Source: Salegentibacter sediminis (lineage in GTDB: Bacteria > Bacteroidota > Bacteroidia > Flavobacteriales > Flavobacteriaceae). From it: a stretch of 64,000 nucleotides of DNA. Of the stretch, positions 1 through 8,050 are shown piece by piece (positions within the stretch are counted from its first letter, which is position 1; every line of letters starts with the position of its first letter). A program made the position numbers and the translations under genes. Under the pieces are notes generated by a model. That model was not told where the DNA came from. It saw nothing but the letters and a program-made list of their open reading frames with translations, and did no database searches. The stretch spans positions 26,466-90,465 of the forward strand of contig NZ_MSJR01000012.1 in the NCBI RefSeq assembly GCF_002078605.1, in the 5' to 3' direction.

Positions 1-333
1 GGTCATTTTAAGCAACTCCAATAACATATTTCTTGCTTTGATATTTTCCTCCTTTAAAATATAATTTCTACGGGATGCAATGGTGGTACAAGCTACACAT
101 TCTCGTATGGAGTCAGAAACCATTTCCAGATAACGATTGAATTGCAAATCAGTATCCCCCGAACCCTCACTGCTATTTAGGGCTATGGATACCGCAGCTC
201 TCGTAAATTGAGAACGTAAACCAAAGTTTTCAAAGGCTGGGAATTTTTCAGCTAGCTCGTATGCATAATCTGTAAAATCCAATGCTTTTTGATAGAGTTT
301 TAGATCCTCAAAGTTAAAATGTACGTCCTTCAT
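1..333 (-). CDS. Four-helix bundle protein (S23/IVP family), C-terminus cut off by window edge
   Basis: The reverse strand reads 111 codons from an ATG at 333 with no stop before the window edge. The product starts MKDVHFNFEDLKLYQKALDF and contains LRSQFTRAAVSIALNSSEGS, the hallmark of the four-helix bundle family first known from 23S rRNA intervening sequences (S23, TIGR02436-like). Family members are about 115-135 residues, so only the last residues should be missing. They are free-standing in many Bacteroidota, usually without rRNA nearby, and their role is unknown; they are structurally related to Avd of diversity-generating retroelements. It lies downstream of the capsule pair wza-wzc on the same strand, about 110 bases after wzc. 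Family assignment is firm; function is not known. Confidence 0.85.
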   Translation of the reverse strand, partial: MKDVHFNFEDLKLYQKALDFTDYAYELAEKFPAFENFGLRSQFTRAAVSIALNSSEGSGDTDLQFNRYLEMVSDSIRECVACTTIASRRNYILKEENIKARNMLLELLKMT

Positions 334-409
334 AATTTTAAGTTTGTGTTTCTCTAAACTACTACACCGAAAAATCGACCTTTAACAGTCATACTTTCCA
401 TTCTCCTCT

Positions 410-442
410 CCCGGCATAGCCGGGTCAAATCCACTCTCCACT
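410..442. repeat. Hairpin plus GTGGAGAGTGGA tract after wzc
   Basis: CCCGGC (410-415) and GCCGGG (419-424) form a perfect 6-bp hairpin with an ATA loop. Bases 431-442, read on the reverse strand, give AGTGGAGAGTGG, the same purine tract that recurs inside the methyltransferase gene near 6795-6830. No T-run follows the hairpin, so it is a poor intrinsic terminator for wzc. It may belong to a dispersed low-complexity repeat. Confidence 0.45.
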
Positions 443-443
443 A

Positions 444-2915
444 TTATTCAAAATTCCTCATCGCCTTCTTCCACCACTTCTTAAATTTTCGGGCGGGGTC
501 TGATTTCTCCACATAGCCCTTGGAGTAACGATTGTAGCCATAGCCGTAGCCATAACCGTAGCCATAACCGTAACCATAACCGTAGCCGTATTTGGCGCGG
601 TGCACGAAGTGGTTAAGCACATAGCTTATGTTTTTGATCTCGCCTTTGTGATATTTCTCATTTATGGATTCCAGCATGCCGCGTTTGGTGTAATCCTGCC
701 GGATCATATAGATAGTGGCATCGGCGTATTTTACCAGGTTAAGAGCATCGGCCACCATACCTATTGGTGGGGTATCCAGGATGATATAATCGTATTTCTG
801 TCTTAGCTCTTCCATTAGCACATCCATCTGCTCATTAATTAACAGCTCTGATGGGTTTGGAGGCACGGGCCCGGCGGTAATTACATCCAGGTAAGGTATT
901 TTACTCTGCTGAATAATCTCTTCGGAAGTAGCCTGGTCGATAAGGTAATTTACCACTCCCAGGTCGTTGTTGAGTTCGAAATCATCAAAGATCTTGGGTT
1001 TACGTAAATCGACCCCTACCAGTACGGTCTTACGCTGACTGAGCGCAAAGACGGTAGCCAGGTTCATCGCACAGAAGGTCTTCCCTTCTCCGGAAACCGA
1101 GGAGGTGATCAAAAGGGTCTTGGAGCCCGTAACTCCCTGTTTTTTATACATAAACTGCAGGCTCGAGCGGAGCCCACGAAAACCTTCAGCGATTGAAGAT
1201 TTAGGGTTGTCGAAAACCACCAGGTTAGAGTCTGATTTACTCTTCCCGATCATCCCGAGTATGGGTATTGGTGAAAGCCTGCCTACTTCCTGGGCATTAT
1301 GAATATTCGTATTCAGGAAAACCAGCAGGAAAACAAAGGTAAGCGGGATAACGCCCCCCACCAGCACAGCCATAACATAGTTAAGCTGAGTGTTAGGCCC
1401 TATTTGCCCGCCCCCGGTATCTTTTGCCGGGTCGATAATCATCACATCGCTAACGTTGGCTGCTTTTATGAGCCCGGCTTCGCTGCGTTTTTCCAGAAAG
1501 AGGTTATAACTTTTTTCATTCAGACTATAGCGCCGCTGAATCTTCAACAGGTCCTGTTCTTCCTGGGGCAGGGTTCTGATCTCGGCTTCCAGGTTGGCGA
1601 TCTGCCGATTTACATCACGGAGTTCCTCCTGCAACAGGCCTTTGGAGGAACTTATATTTTCCAATAGTATAGATTTTACCGAATTTATCTGCCGGTCTAT
1701 ATCGTCAAAAACCGGGGAGTTTTCCTTCAGGGTGTATTGATAGTTGCTGCGCTCTTCGGCCAGAGTAATGATCCTGGATACACCACTGGCGATACTCCCT
1801 TCACTGATCCCGGCGACCGAAGGTGCCGGCACGTTAGAATAATCGGTGCGGGTTTCGAGATAAGTCCGCAGGGTTTCATAGTAAGAAAGTTGTCTACGAA
1901 TATCCTCTTTCCGAAGATCAAGAGTAGATAGTTTATTGGACAGCTGGGAGCTTTCCGCAGAAATATCCATTATCGCATTTTCATTCCTAAACTGGTTGAG
2001 CTCATCCTCCACTGCCTTAAGCGCCTGAGATTGCACTGCCAGGCTGCTGTCTATAAAACGGATGGTCTTAGTAGCAAAAAGATTCTTTCGGGCCAGCATA
2101 TTTTCACTCAGCACCCTCACTGTTCCATTGAGGTAATCCACGATCCTGGCTTTGTTTCCTCCCGATTTGCTAAGCCTGATCACCGAGGATCCCTGGGATT
2201 CCGGGGACACATTTACCCCGCGATATCGCCCTACTGCCGAATCAAAATTGAGGAAACTAACATAGAAAGGCTTTCCGGGTTGCAGGGCCTGGCTGGTTCT
2301 GATAACCCGTCCGTTAAAAAAAGGCAGGTTGACTTTTTCCCCTATTTTGAAATTTCTGTTGAATTCCCTGGCTTCAGTACTAAGTGAGGATTTCTCCTTG
2401 CTGCCATAATTCTGAAGACTAAGTGTCGCGGGCACATTAGCCTGGATATTATAGCTTGCTGAATCTTTCATCCTGATCACCATAATAACATTGAGGGCCT
2501 GCGGTTTCAGGGTGTCGGTCACCACCTCAAAAGGGGTTTTTCCGTAGGCATCTACCCGCTGATATTCCCCGTCTTCAAGATAATTGGTGAAAAACTGAAG
2601 CTTCTCCACCACTTCCTCGTTATGGGAGCGGGACCGGAGGATGGTCATTGCAGTATTTACTTTATCTGAAGTTCCACCCCAGTTAAAAGTTAAGCTGGTA
2701 TTGGAAGTAAAGAAAGGATTCTGGTCGTCTTTTATAGAAATAGAATTCCCAAGGCTATAGACCGGAAGTTTCCGCACATTATTGTAATAGGCTACGGCCA
2801 GGCTAATCCCCACTGAAAGCAGGATAAGCTTCCAGTAACTTATCACTTTAAGAACAAAACCTTTAAAATCAAAGGTGGAGCCTACGTCTGATATGTGATC
2901 ATCTTCATGTGCCAT
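444..2915 (-). CDS. wzc: Wzc-type polysaccharide co-polymerase and tyrosine autokinase
   Basis: This 823-residue inner-membrane protein combines a Wzz-like chain-length domain with a cytoplasmic BY-kinase and should control polymerisation and export of capsule or exopolysaccharide. A first membrane segment lies near residues 24-43 (YWKLILLSVGISLAV), a long coiled periplasmic part follows, and a second segment precedes the kinase. The kinase has Walker A SSVSGEGKTF, the A-prime motif VLVGVDLRKPK and Walker B ILDTPPIG. The C-terminus carries the tyrosine cluster expected of such kinases, here as an unusual run of nine Tyr-Gly pairs from about residue 776. The ATG at 2915 directly follows the wza stop codon, so the two genes are translationally linked. 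Confidence 0.95.
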   Translation of the reverse strand: MAHEDDHISDVGSTFDFKGFVLKVISYWKLILLSVGISLAVAYYNNVRKLPVYSLGNSISIKDDQNPFFTSNTSLTFNWGGTSDKVNTAMTILRSRSHNEEVVEKLQFFTNYLEDGEYQRVDAYGKTPFEVVTDTLKPQALNVIMVIRMKDSASYNIQANVPATLSLQNYGSKEKSSLSTEAREFNRNFKIGEKVNLPFFNGRVIRTSQALQPGKPFYVSFLNFDSAVGRYRGVNVSPESQGSSVIRLSKSGGNKARIVDYLNGTVRVLSENMLARKNLFATKTIRFIDSSLAVQSQALKAVEDELNQFRNENAIMDISAESSQLSNKLSTLDLRKEDIRRQLSYYETLRTYLETRTDYSNVPAPSVAGISEGSIASGVSRIITLAEERSNYQYTLKENSPVFDDIDRQINSVKSILLENISSSKGLLQEELRDVNRQIANLEAEIRTLPQEEQDLLKIQRRYSLNEKSYNLFLEKRSEAGLIKAANVSDVMIIDPAKDTGGGQIGPNTQLNYVMAVLVGGVIPLTFVFLLVFLNTNIHNAQEVGRLSPIPILGMIGKSKSDSNLVVFDNPKSSIAEGFRGLRSSLQFMYKKQGVTGSKTLLITSSVSGEGKTFCAMNLATVFALSQRKTVLVGVDLRKPKIFDDFELNNDLGVVNYLIDQATSEEIIQQSKIPYLDVITAGPVPPNPSELLINEQMDVLMEELRQKYDYIILDTPPIGMVADALNLVKYADATIYMIRQDYTKRGMLESINEKYHKGEIKNISYVLNHFVHRAKYGYGYGYGYGYGYGYGYGYNRYSKGYVEKSDPARKFKKWWKKAMRNFE
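534..590 (-). repeat. Tyr-Gly codon repeat in the wzc tail
   Basis: Nineteen codons alternate Tyr and Gly, built of near-identical 6-base units (TACGGT, TATGGC and synonyms). It supplies ten closely spaced tyrosines in the autophosphorylation tail. The unit length of six keeps the frame if the repeat slips, so tail length could vary between strains without knocking out the gene. Confidence 0.85.
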
Positions 2916-3713
2916 CTAGAGTCGGGTAAATAATAAGATCGAAGTGGTTACCACCGAGAGCAGGGTCACCCCTGTTCGGAATGCCTCCATTCCTGTAGTT
3001 CCAAAACCCAGCGCCTTTTGAGGCAAAGGGTTCACCACGATCATATCGTTTGGTTGTATGTAGTAATATGGACTGCTTATCGCATTGATGTTGGTAAGGT
3101 CTATGCTGTAAACCTCTTCCCCGTGAGGGAACTGCCTGATGATCTTTACATTCTGCATATCGCCGTATTCGCTTATGCCACCGGCATTGGCCACGGCTTC
3201 CATGATAGTCACCTTCTCTTTATAGATCACCTGGCTTCCAGTACCAATTTCCCCCAGGGTGGTATACCTTATCCCGGCAAGTTTAACGGTAACGAATATA
3301 TTCGCCTCATCTTTGAAGTAATTTTCCAGCAGTAGTTTTTCAATCTTCTCACGTACTTCCTTTTCGGTATACCCCAGCACATTCACTTCCCCCAGGGTGG
3401 GCACCCTGATATTTCCATGATCGTCTACCGTAAAGCCGTCAAAGAACACACGCTCTTCGGTGGTGGCGCTAAGGTTGGCCTCATCAACAGGGTTAAACAT
3501 CCCAACTAGTTCCTGGTCCAGGGCTTTAACACGAATACTTAACAGGTCTCCGGTTTGGATACGGTAAGGTTTTTTTAGTTGCTGAATCTCAATAATACTA
3601 TCCAGATCCTGCTCATTGTCCTGCAGGTAAGTAATTCTTTTGGTAGAGACGCAGGAAGAAAAGCTCAGCACTACCGCAATAAGAAATAAGATACTTTTAT
3701 ACTGCTTCAGCAT
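2916..3713 (-). CDS. wza: Wza-type polysaccharide export outer-membrane lipoprotein
   Basis: The 265-residue product begins MLKQYKSILFLIAVVLSFSSC, a lipoprotein signal with lipobox Cys21; an in-frame TTG 24 bases upstream (3737) would add eight residues and spoil the signal, so ATG 3713 is preferred. The mature part has the polysaccharide export domain (YRIQTGDLLSIRV, VDDHGNIRVPTLGEVNVLG) and SLBB-like repeats (TTLGEIGTGSQVIY). Wza proteins form the outer-membrane translocon for capsule and work with Wzc. The C-terminal hydrophobic segment (TGVTLLSVVTTSILLF) replaces the amphipathic barrel helix of the E. coli protein. It is followed without a gap by wzc. Confidence 0.93.
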   Translation of the reverse strand: MLKQYKSILFLIAVVLSFSSCVSTKRITYLQDNEQDLDSIIEIQQLKKPYRIQTGDLLSIRVKALDQELVGMFNPVDEANLSATTEERVFFDGFTVDDHGNIRVPTLGEVNVLGYTEKEVREKIEKLLLENYFKDEANIFVTVKLAGIRYTTLGEIGTGSQVIYKEKVTIMEAVANAGGISEYGDMQNVKIIRQFPHGEEVYSIDLTNINAISSPYYYIQPNDMIVVNPLPQKALGFGTTGMEAFRTGVTLLSVVTTSILLFTRL

Positions 3714-3841
3714 ATTTAAGAGGCTATTTGTTGGCAAACTATCTTTTTACAGGACTTCCACTGAATAAAGTAAAAAGGTTTAAGGCTAATGCGGCCCTCC
3801 TCATCCAATCCCTTAAGCAAAACCTGTTTAGATAGTTTTAA

Positions 3842-3849
3842 CAAATATA
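3842..3849 (-). promoter_or_regulatory. Candidate -7 box for wza-wzc
   Basis: The reverse strand reads TATATTTG, an exact match to the Bacteroidota -7 consensus TAnnTTTG. It would give a leader of about 120 bases before the wza ATG at 3713. No clear -33 TTTG was found at the usual distance. Confidence 0.4.
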
Positions 3850-3915
3850 GTTTTTGTAGGCTAATAATAAAATTAAGTCGCAATTTTCCTGTTATTTTGC
3901 GACAAATTTGAATTT

Positions 3916-5778
3916 GTGAATTACCTCTCAGTAGAAAATATCGCCAAGTCTTATGGCGAATTGCAGTTATTTAATAATATTTCCTTCGGAATAAATGAAG
4001 GGCAGAAGGTCGGGTTTATCGCCAAAAACGGCTCCGGAAAGACCTCGCTACTCAATATCCTGGCGGGCTCAGACAGCCCCGATGAAGGTAAAGTAGTGTA
4101 TCGTAAAAACATTACCGTAGCTTTCCTGGGGCAGGAACCCAATCTGGACCCGCATCTCAGCATAGAGGAAACCATATTTTCTTCGGAAAATGATACTCTG
4201 AAGATCATCAGGGCCTACGAGAAAGCGCTGAAAAACCCCGATGATGCCGATGCTTACCAGAAAGCTTTTGAGCAGATGGAAGCAGCACAGGCCTGGGATT
4301 TTGAGACCCAGTATAAACAGATCCTTTTCAAGCTGAAACTGGAAGACCTGGAGAAAGAAGTAAAATACCTTTCCGGGGGACAGAAGAAACGACTCGCCCT
4401 GGCGGTGATGTTGCTCCAGAAACCCGATTTCATCATTATGGATGAGCCTACCAACCACCTCGACCTGGATATGATCGAGTGGCTGGAGGAGTATTTCAGA
4501 AAAGAGAACTTTACCATTTTTATGGTTACCCACGACCGGTATTTCCTGGAGCGCGTATGCAACGAAATCGTAGAACTGGATCACGGAAAGTTATATACCT
4601 ACAAAGGGAATTACAGCTATTACCTGGACAAAAAAGAGAGCCGGGTAGAACTGGAACAAACCAATACCGAAAAAGCCAAGCAACTCTATAAAAAAGAACT
4701 GGACTGGATGCGCCGGCAGCCTAAGGCCCGTACCACCAAATCCAAATCACGCATTGAAGATTTCCACGATATAAAAAACCGGGCACAACAACGCCGTAAA
4801 GATCATGAGGTGCAGCTGGAGATCAATATGGAGAGACTGGGCAGCAAGATGGTGGAGCTTCATAATATCTCCAAATCCTACGAGGAAAAAGAATTGCTGA
4901 AAAACTTCAATTACAATTTCAAAAAGGGTGAGCGCATAGGGATAATCGGGAAAAATGGTACCGGAAAATCGACCTTCCTGAATATTCTCACGGGAGCTAT
5001 AAAACCAGATACCGGAAAGGTTGTAATTGGCGAGACTATAAAATTCGGGTACTACACCCAGGCCGGAATCGAAGTAAAGCCGGGGCAGAAAGTGATTGAA
5101 GTGATTCGTGAATTTGGGGATTATATCCCACTAAAGAAAGGCAGGCAGATCTCGGCACAGCAACTGCTGGAACGCTTTTTATTCGATCGCAAGAAACAAT
5201 ACGATTTTGTGGAAAAATTAAGCGGGGGAGAAAAGAAACGCCTGTATCTATGTACCGTATTGATCCAGAACCCGAACTTTCTCATTCTCGATGAGCCTAC
5301 TAACGACCTGGATATCGTAACCCTGAACGTGCTGGAAAACTTTCTACTGGATTTCCCCGGCTGTTTAATCGTGGTTTCCCACGACAGGTATTTTATGGAT
5401 AAGATTGTAGATCACCTTTTCGTTTTCAAGGGTAAAGCAGAGATCCAGGACTTCCCTGGTAATTACTCTGATTTCCGAAACTACGAGGAAAGCAGTCCGG
5501 CGGAAACCAAAGCAGACACCAAAGAGTTTGAGACCAAGAAAGACTGGAAAAAAACCAGTAGCGGCAGTAAGTTAAGCTATAACGAGCAAAAGGAATTCGG
5601 GAAGCTGGAAAAGGAGATCGCTAAACTGGAAAAAGAGAAGAAGAAACTTCAGCAGAAATTCCTCGAAGACCTGGATCCCGAAGAAATTAAAAAGAACTCA
5701 ATAGCGCTTCAGGAAATAGAAGATAAAATTGAAACCAAGACCGAAAGGTGGTTTGAGCTTGGTTCGCAAGCCGAATAG
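3916..5778 (+). CDS. ABC-F family ATPase (Uup/EttA-like)
   Basis: A soluble 620-residue protein with two ABC ATPase domains and no membrane segment, typical of ABC-F factors that act on the ribosome or on branched DNA. Domain 1 has IAKNGSGKTS, the signature YLSGGQKKRLAL and DEPTNHLD; domain 2 has IGKNGTGKST, KLSGGEKKRLYL and DEPTNDLD. The linker is basic (DWMRRQPKARTTKSKSR), and the last 90 residues form a Lys/Glu-rich coiled coil as in Uup. The first Walker A starts with Ala instead of Gly. The start is GTG. Uup is the closest subtype by architecture, but the exact subfamily cannot be fixed by eye. Confidence 0.93.
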   Translation: MNYLSVENIAKSYGELQLFNNISFGINEGQKVGFIAKNGSGKTSLLNILAGSDSPDEGKVVYRKNITVAFLGQEPNLDPHLSIEETIFSSENDTLKIIRAYEKALKNPDDADAYQKAFEQMEAAQAWDFETQYKQILFKLKLEDLEKEVKYLSGGQKKRLALAVMLLQKPDFIIMDEPTNHLDLDMIEWLEEYFRKENFTIFMVTHDRYFLERVCNEIVELDHGKLYTYKGNYSYYLDKKESRVELEQTNTEKAKQLYKKELDWMRRQPKARTTKSKSRIEDFHDIKNRAQQRRKDHEVQLEINMERLGSKMVELHNISKSYEEKELLKNFNYNFKKGERIGIIGKNGTGKSTFLNILTGAIKPDTGKVVIGETIKFGYYTQAGIEVKPGQKVIEVIREFGDYIPLKKGRQISAQQLLERFLFDRKKQYDFVEKLSGGEKKRLYLCTVLIQNPNFLILDEPTNDLDIVTLNVLENFLLDFPGCLIVVSHDRYFMDKIVDHLFVFKGKAEIQDFPGNYSDFRNYEESSPAETKADTKEFETKKDWKKTSSGSKLSYNEQKEFGKLEKEIAKLEKEKKKLQQKFLEDLDPEEIKKNSIALQEIEDKIETKTERWFELGSQAE

Positions 5779-5783
5779 TTTGG

Positions 5784-5812
5784 TGTTTATTGTTTAGGGT
5801 TTATTGTTTATT
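5784..5812. repeat. Short AT-rich direct repeat upstream of four-helix-bundle gene
   Basis: TTTATTGTTTA occurs at 5786-5796 and again at 5800-5810, separated by GGG. Its reverse complement shares AAACAATAAA with the CAAACAACAAACAATAAAC tract inside the methyltransferase gene near 6843-6862. This links the flanks of the four-helix-bundle gene to the low-complexity insertion downstream. Confidence 0.45.
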
Positions 5813-5839
5813 TTTAGATAAATCAACAATCTTTAAACA

Positions 5840-6244
5840 ATGGGGAAAATTGAAAAATTCGAAGATATTGATGCCTGGCAACTAGCCCGGATAATTTGTC
5901 AAAAAACAGAAAAGCTATTTAAGAATACAGCTTTAGGAAAAAACTTCAAATTGCGGGATCAAATGGAGAGAAGCTCAGGTTCGATAATGGATAATATTGC
6001 TGAGGGTTTTGGAAGGGGCGGCAATAAAGAATTTCACAATTTCCTGAGTTTCTCAAAGGGTTCATCTTCTGAGTTAAGGTCACAACTCTACAGAGCTCTG
6101 GATAAAGGCCTGATTTCAGAAGCCCAGTTTAATGAGTTAAAGAATGATTGTAATCAGGCTGAAAATAAGATAGGTGCATTTATACATTATCTTAGGAAAT
6201 CAGACCTAAAAGGAATTAAGTTCAAAAAGCCCGGAAATGAATAA
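5840..6244 (+). CDS. Four-helix bundle protein (S23/IVP family)
   Basis: The 134-residue protein has the family core LRDQMERSSGSIMDNIAEGF followed by GRGGNKEFHNFLSFSKGSSSELRSQLYRAL, matching S23-type four-helix bundle proteins in length and pattern. It is a second, divergent member besides the partial one at the left edge. Its 3' end overlaps the next gene by 8 bases, and AT-rich short repeats lie just upstream. No rRNA gene or reverse transcriptase is nearby, so neither the rRNA-intervening-sequence nor the retroelement context applies. The biochemical role of free-standing members is unknown. Confidence 0.88.
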   Translation: MGKIEKFEDIDAWQLARIICQKTEKLFKNTALGKNFKLRDQMERSSGSIMDNIAEGFGRGGNKEFHNFLSFSKGSSSELRSQLYRALDKGLISEAQFNELKNDCNQAENKIGAFIHYLRKSDLKGIKFKKPGNE

Positions 6245-7208
6245 TTCTAAAGAAACGAACAACAAACCACAAACAACAAACCACAAACATTTCCACCCGT
6301 TCATTTCATTTTTCAGATTCTTATTAAAAAGCCAAAACCAACACGGCCTCCACTCCCCTTTTGTATATGAGCTGGTGACGCGGTGTTTTTATGATAAGAC
6401 GAAGTATCCTGAATATGAGGTTTTAGAGAATTACCGAAAGGAACTACTGAAGGAAAAACGAAAGATAAGTGTTACCGATTTCGGGGCGGGCAGCAGAGTA
6501 TTTAAATCGAAGGAACGGGAGATTGCGGCTATAGCCAGGAATGTAGGAATCCCGAAGAAGAGAGCCAAATTCCTGTTCAGGCTGGCAAAATACCTGGAGT
6601 GCAGGGATATTCTGGAGCTGGGTACTTCCCTGGGAATAGGCACCTCGGCCCTGGCCCTCAACACAAATGCCCGGATAATCTCTGTTGAAGGTTGTCCTGA
6701 AACTGCAGGAGCTGCCAGAAGACAACTGGAGAAATTCAGATTTGATAATGTAGAGCTGAAAGTTGGGGAATTTGAAGAGGTGTTAGGAGATATTGTGGAG
6801 AGTGGAGAGAAGAAAGTGGAGAGTGGAGACGAAGTGGAGAACAAACAACAAACAATAAACCAAAAACCACAAACAGCTCACGAGGCTTCATCGGTCAAGG
6901 ATAAATCCCAAACCTCCCAAAAATTGAGAACCCAAAACCGAAAACAACAAACAACTTTCGATTTAATCTACTTCGATGGGCATCATACCAAAGAGGCGAC
7001 TTTAAAATATTTTGAGTTGTTACTTCCTACCGCGCATAATGATTCGGTTTTTATTTTTGATGATATTCACTGGTCGGCGGGGATGGAAGAAGCCTGGGAG
7101 ATTATCAAAAAACATCCGGAGGTTCGGGTGAGCATAGATACTTTTCATCTGGGATTGATATTTTTCAGAAAAGAACAGGCAAAACAAGATTTTATAATCA
7201 GATTGTAA
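6237..7208 (+). CDS. SAM-dependent O-methyltransferase-like protein with low-complexity insertion
   Basis: This 323-residue protein has a class I methyltransferase fold: motif I DILELGTSLGIGTSALAL (residues about 124-141), acidic strand-2 end ISVEGCPE, and FDLIYFDGHHT followed by FIFDDIHWSAGMEEAW, resembling O-methyltransferase family 3. The substrate is unknown. Between the strand-3 region and FDLIYFDGHH lies an insertion of about 55 residues (186-240) made of E/S/G then Q/N/K/T-rich sequence, and the N-terminus (NNSKETNNKPQTTNHKH) has the same composition. These look like repeat DNA captured in frame. The start overlaps the preceding gene by 8 bases; a later start would trim the repeat-derived N-terminus. 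Confidence 0.8.
   Translation: MNNSKETNNKPQTTNHKHFHPFISFFRFLLKSQNQHGLHSPFVYELVTRCFYDKTKYPEYEVLENYRKELLKEKRKISVTDFGAGSRVFKSKEREIAAIARNVGIPKKRAKFLFRLAKYLECRDILELGTSLGIGTSALALNTNARIISVEGCPETAGAARRQLEKFRFDNVELKVGEFEEVLGDIVESGEKKVESGDEVENKQQTINQKPQTAHEASSVKDKSQTSQKLRTQNRKQQTTFDLIYFDGHHTKEATLKYFELLLPTAHNDSVFIFDDIHWSAGMEEAWEIIKKHPEVRVSIDTFHLGLIFFRKEQAKQDFIIRL
6792..6956 (+). repeat. Low-complexity insertion inside the methyltransferase gene
   Basis: The first third is a purine tract built on GTGGAGAGTGGAGA units; the rest is CAA-rich (AACAAACAACAAACAATAA, CCAAAAACCACAAACAG). The stretch is a multiple of three and has no stop in the coding frame. It interrupts a conserved methyltransferase fold between otherwise family-like segments. 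The same two word types occur near the four-helix-bundle genes at 431-442 and 5784-5812 and at 6255-6290. Confidence 0.65.
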
Positions 7209-7220
7209 CAAACGAGCAAA

Positions 7221-7333
7221 GGATGCGTCATATTCACGTATGCAACCATGGAGTATGCCTACAAGGCATCCAGATGGACACTAAATTTAACTTCCGGGGG
7301 AAGCCCCGGCGCATTAAAATCTCGATTATCGAG
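7221..7333 (+). repeat. REP-like element with three successive hairpins
   Basis: Between the methyltransferase and the ABC ATPase are three perfect stems: ATGCCT/AGGCAT (7255-7260, 7264-7269), CCGGGG/CCCCGG with a GAAG loop (7294-7299, 7304-7309) and CTCGAT/ATCGAG (7321-7326, 7328-7333). An alternative outer stem GGATGC/GCATCC joins 7221-7226 to 7266-7271. An open frame from 7248 runs through it into the next gene, but its translation has no family resemblance. The compact architecture suggests a dispersed palindromic repeat or a structured leader. Confidence 0.55.
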
Positions 7334-7346
7334 TAAAACAAGCTGC

Positions 7347-8045
7347 ATGAACAAAGTCATTGAGATCAGGAACATCACCCGGGATTTTCCACTGGGGAGC
7401 GAGATAGTAAAGGTTTTAAAAGGAATTGATCTGGACATAGACCGGGGAGAATACGTTGCCCTGATGGGGCCTTCAGGTTCGGGAAAGTCAACTTTAATGA
7501 ATTTGCTGGGTTGTCTGGATACACCAACTTCAGGAACTTACATTCTGAACGGAGAAGATGTGAGCAAAATGAGCGATGATGAGCTGGCTGAGATCAGGAA
7601 TAAAGAGATCGGCTTTGTCTTTCAGACCTTTAACCTGTTACCCAGAACCACCGCTCTGGACAATGTAGCCCTCCCAATGGTTTACGCCGGATACTCAAAA
7701 ACCGAGAGAACAAAACGGGCGGAAGAAGTACTCAACAATGTAGGTCTGGCCGACAGGATGGACCACAAACCCAACCAGCTGTCAGGAGGGCAAAGGCAGA
7801 GGGTGGCCGTAGGCCGTGCGCTTGTGAACAATCCTTCTATAATTTTGGCCGATGAGCCAACGGGGAACCTGGATTCGGTGACTTCTGTAGAAATCATGAA
7901 GCTCTTCGACAAAATTCACGCTGATGGAAATACGGTAATCCTGGTTACTCATGAAGAAGAAATAGCCAATCACGCCCACCGCATCGTGAGACTGAAAGAC
8001 GGAATGGTGGAAAGCGATATTAGAAAGGAACGTGTTTACAACTAA
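7347..8045 (+). CDS. ABC transporter ATP-binding protein, MacB/LolD type
   Basis: From ATG 7347 the 232-residue product starts [20 protein letters not shown] and has Walker [10 protein letters not shown], the Q-loop [10 protein letters not shown], signature [15 protein letters not shown] and Walker [13 protein letters not shown], all typical of MacB/LolD/FtsE-like ATPases that drive extrusion or lipoprotein transport. The frame is open 99 bases further upstream, but that extension is encoded by the hairpin element and is not family-like. No permease gene adjoins it, so its partner must be encoded elsewhere. The next gene is convergent, 5 bases away. Confidence 0.93.
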   Translation: MNKVIEIRNITRDFPLGSEIVKVLKGIDLDIDRGEYVALMGPSGSGKSTLMNLLGCLDTPTSGTYILNGEDVSKMSDDELAEIRNKEIGFVFQTFNLLPRTTALDNVALPMVYAGYSKTERTKRAEEVLNNVGLADRMDHKPNQLSGGQRQRVAVGRALVNNPSIILADEPTGNLDSVTSVEIMKLFDKIHADGNTVILVTHEEEIANHAHRIVRLKDGMVESDIRKERVYN

Positions 8046-8050
8046 TAGAC

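Noticed and set aside
2031..2387. Long antisense frames inside wzc and other genes
   Set aside because: They are mirror frames of well-supported coding genes with no signal, domain or start context of their own.
1..6244. Diversity-generating retroelement suggested by Avd-like four-helix-bundle proteins
   Set aside because: No reverse transcriptase, no template/variable repeat pair and no C-type-lectin target found in the window.
5840..6244. rRNA intervening sequence carrying an S23 gene
   Set aside because: No rRNA sequence flanks either four-helix-bundle gene.
7248..7346. Upstream extension of the ABC ATPase (33 extra residues)
   Set aside because: The extension is translated from a palindromic element and does not resemble the family; ATG 7347 fits the canonical start.
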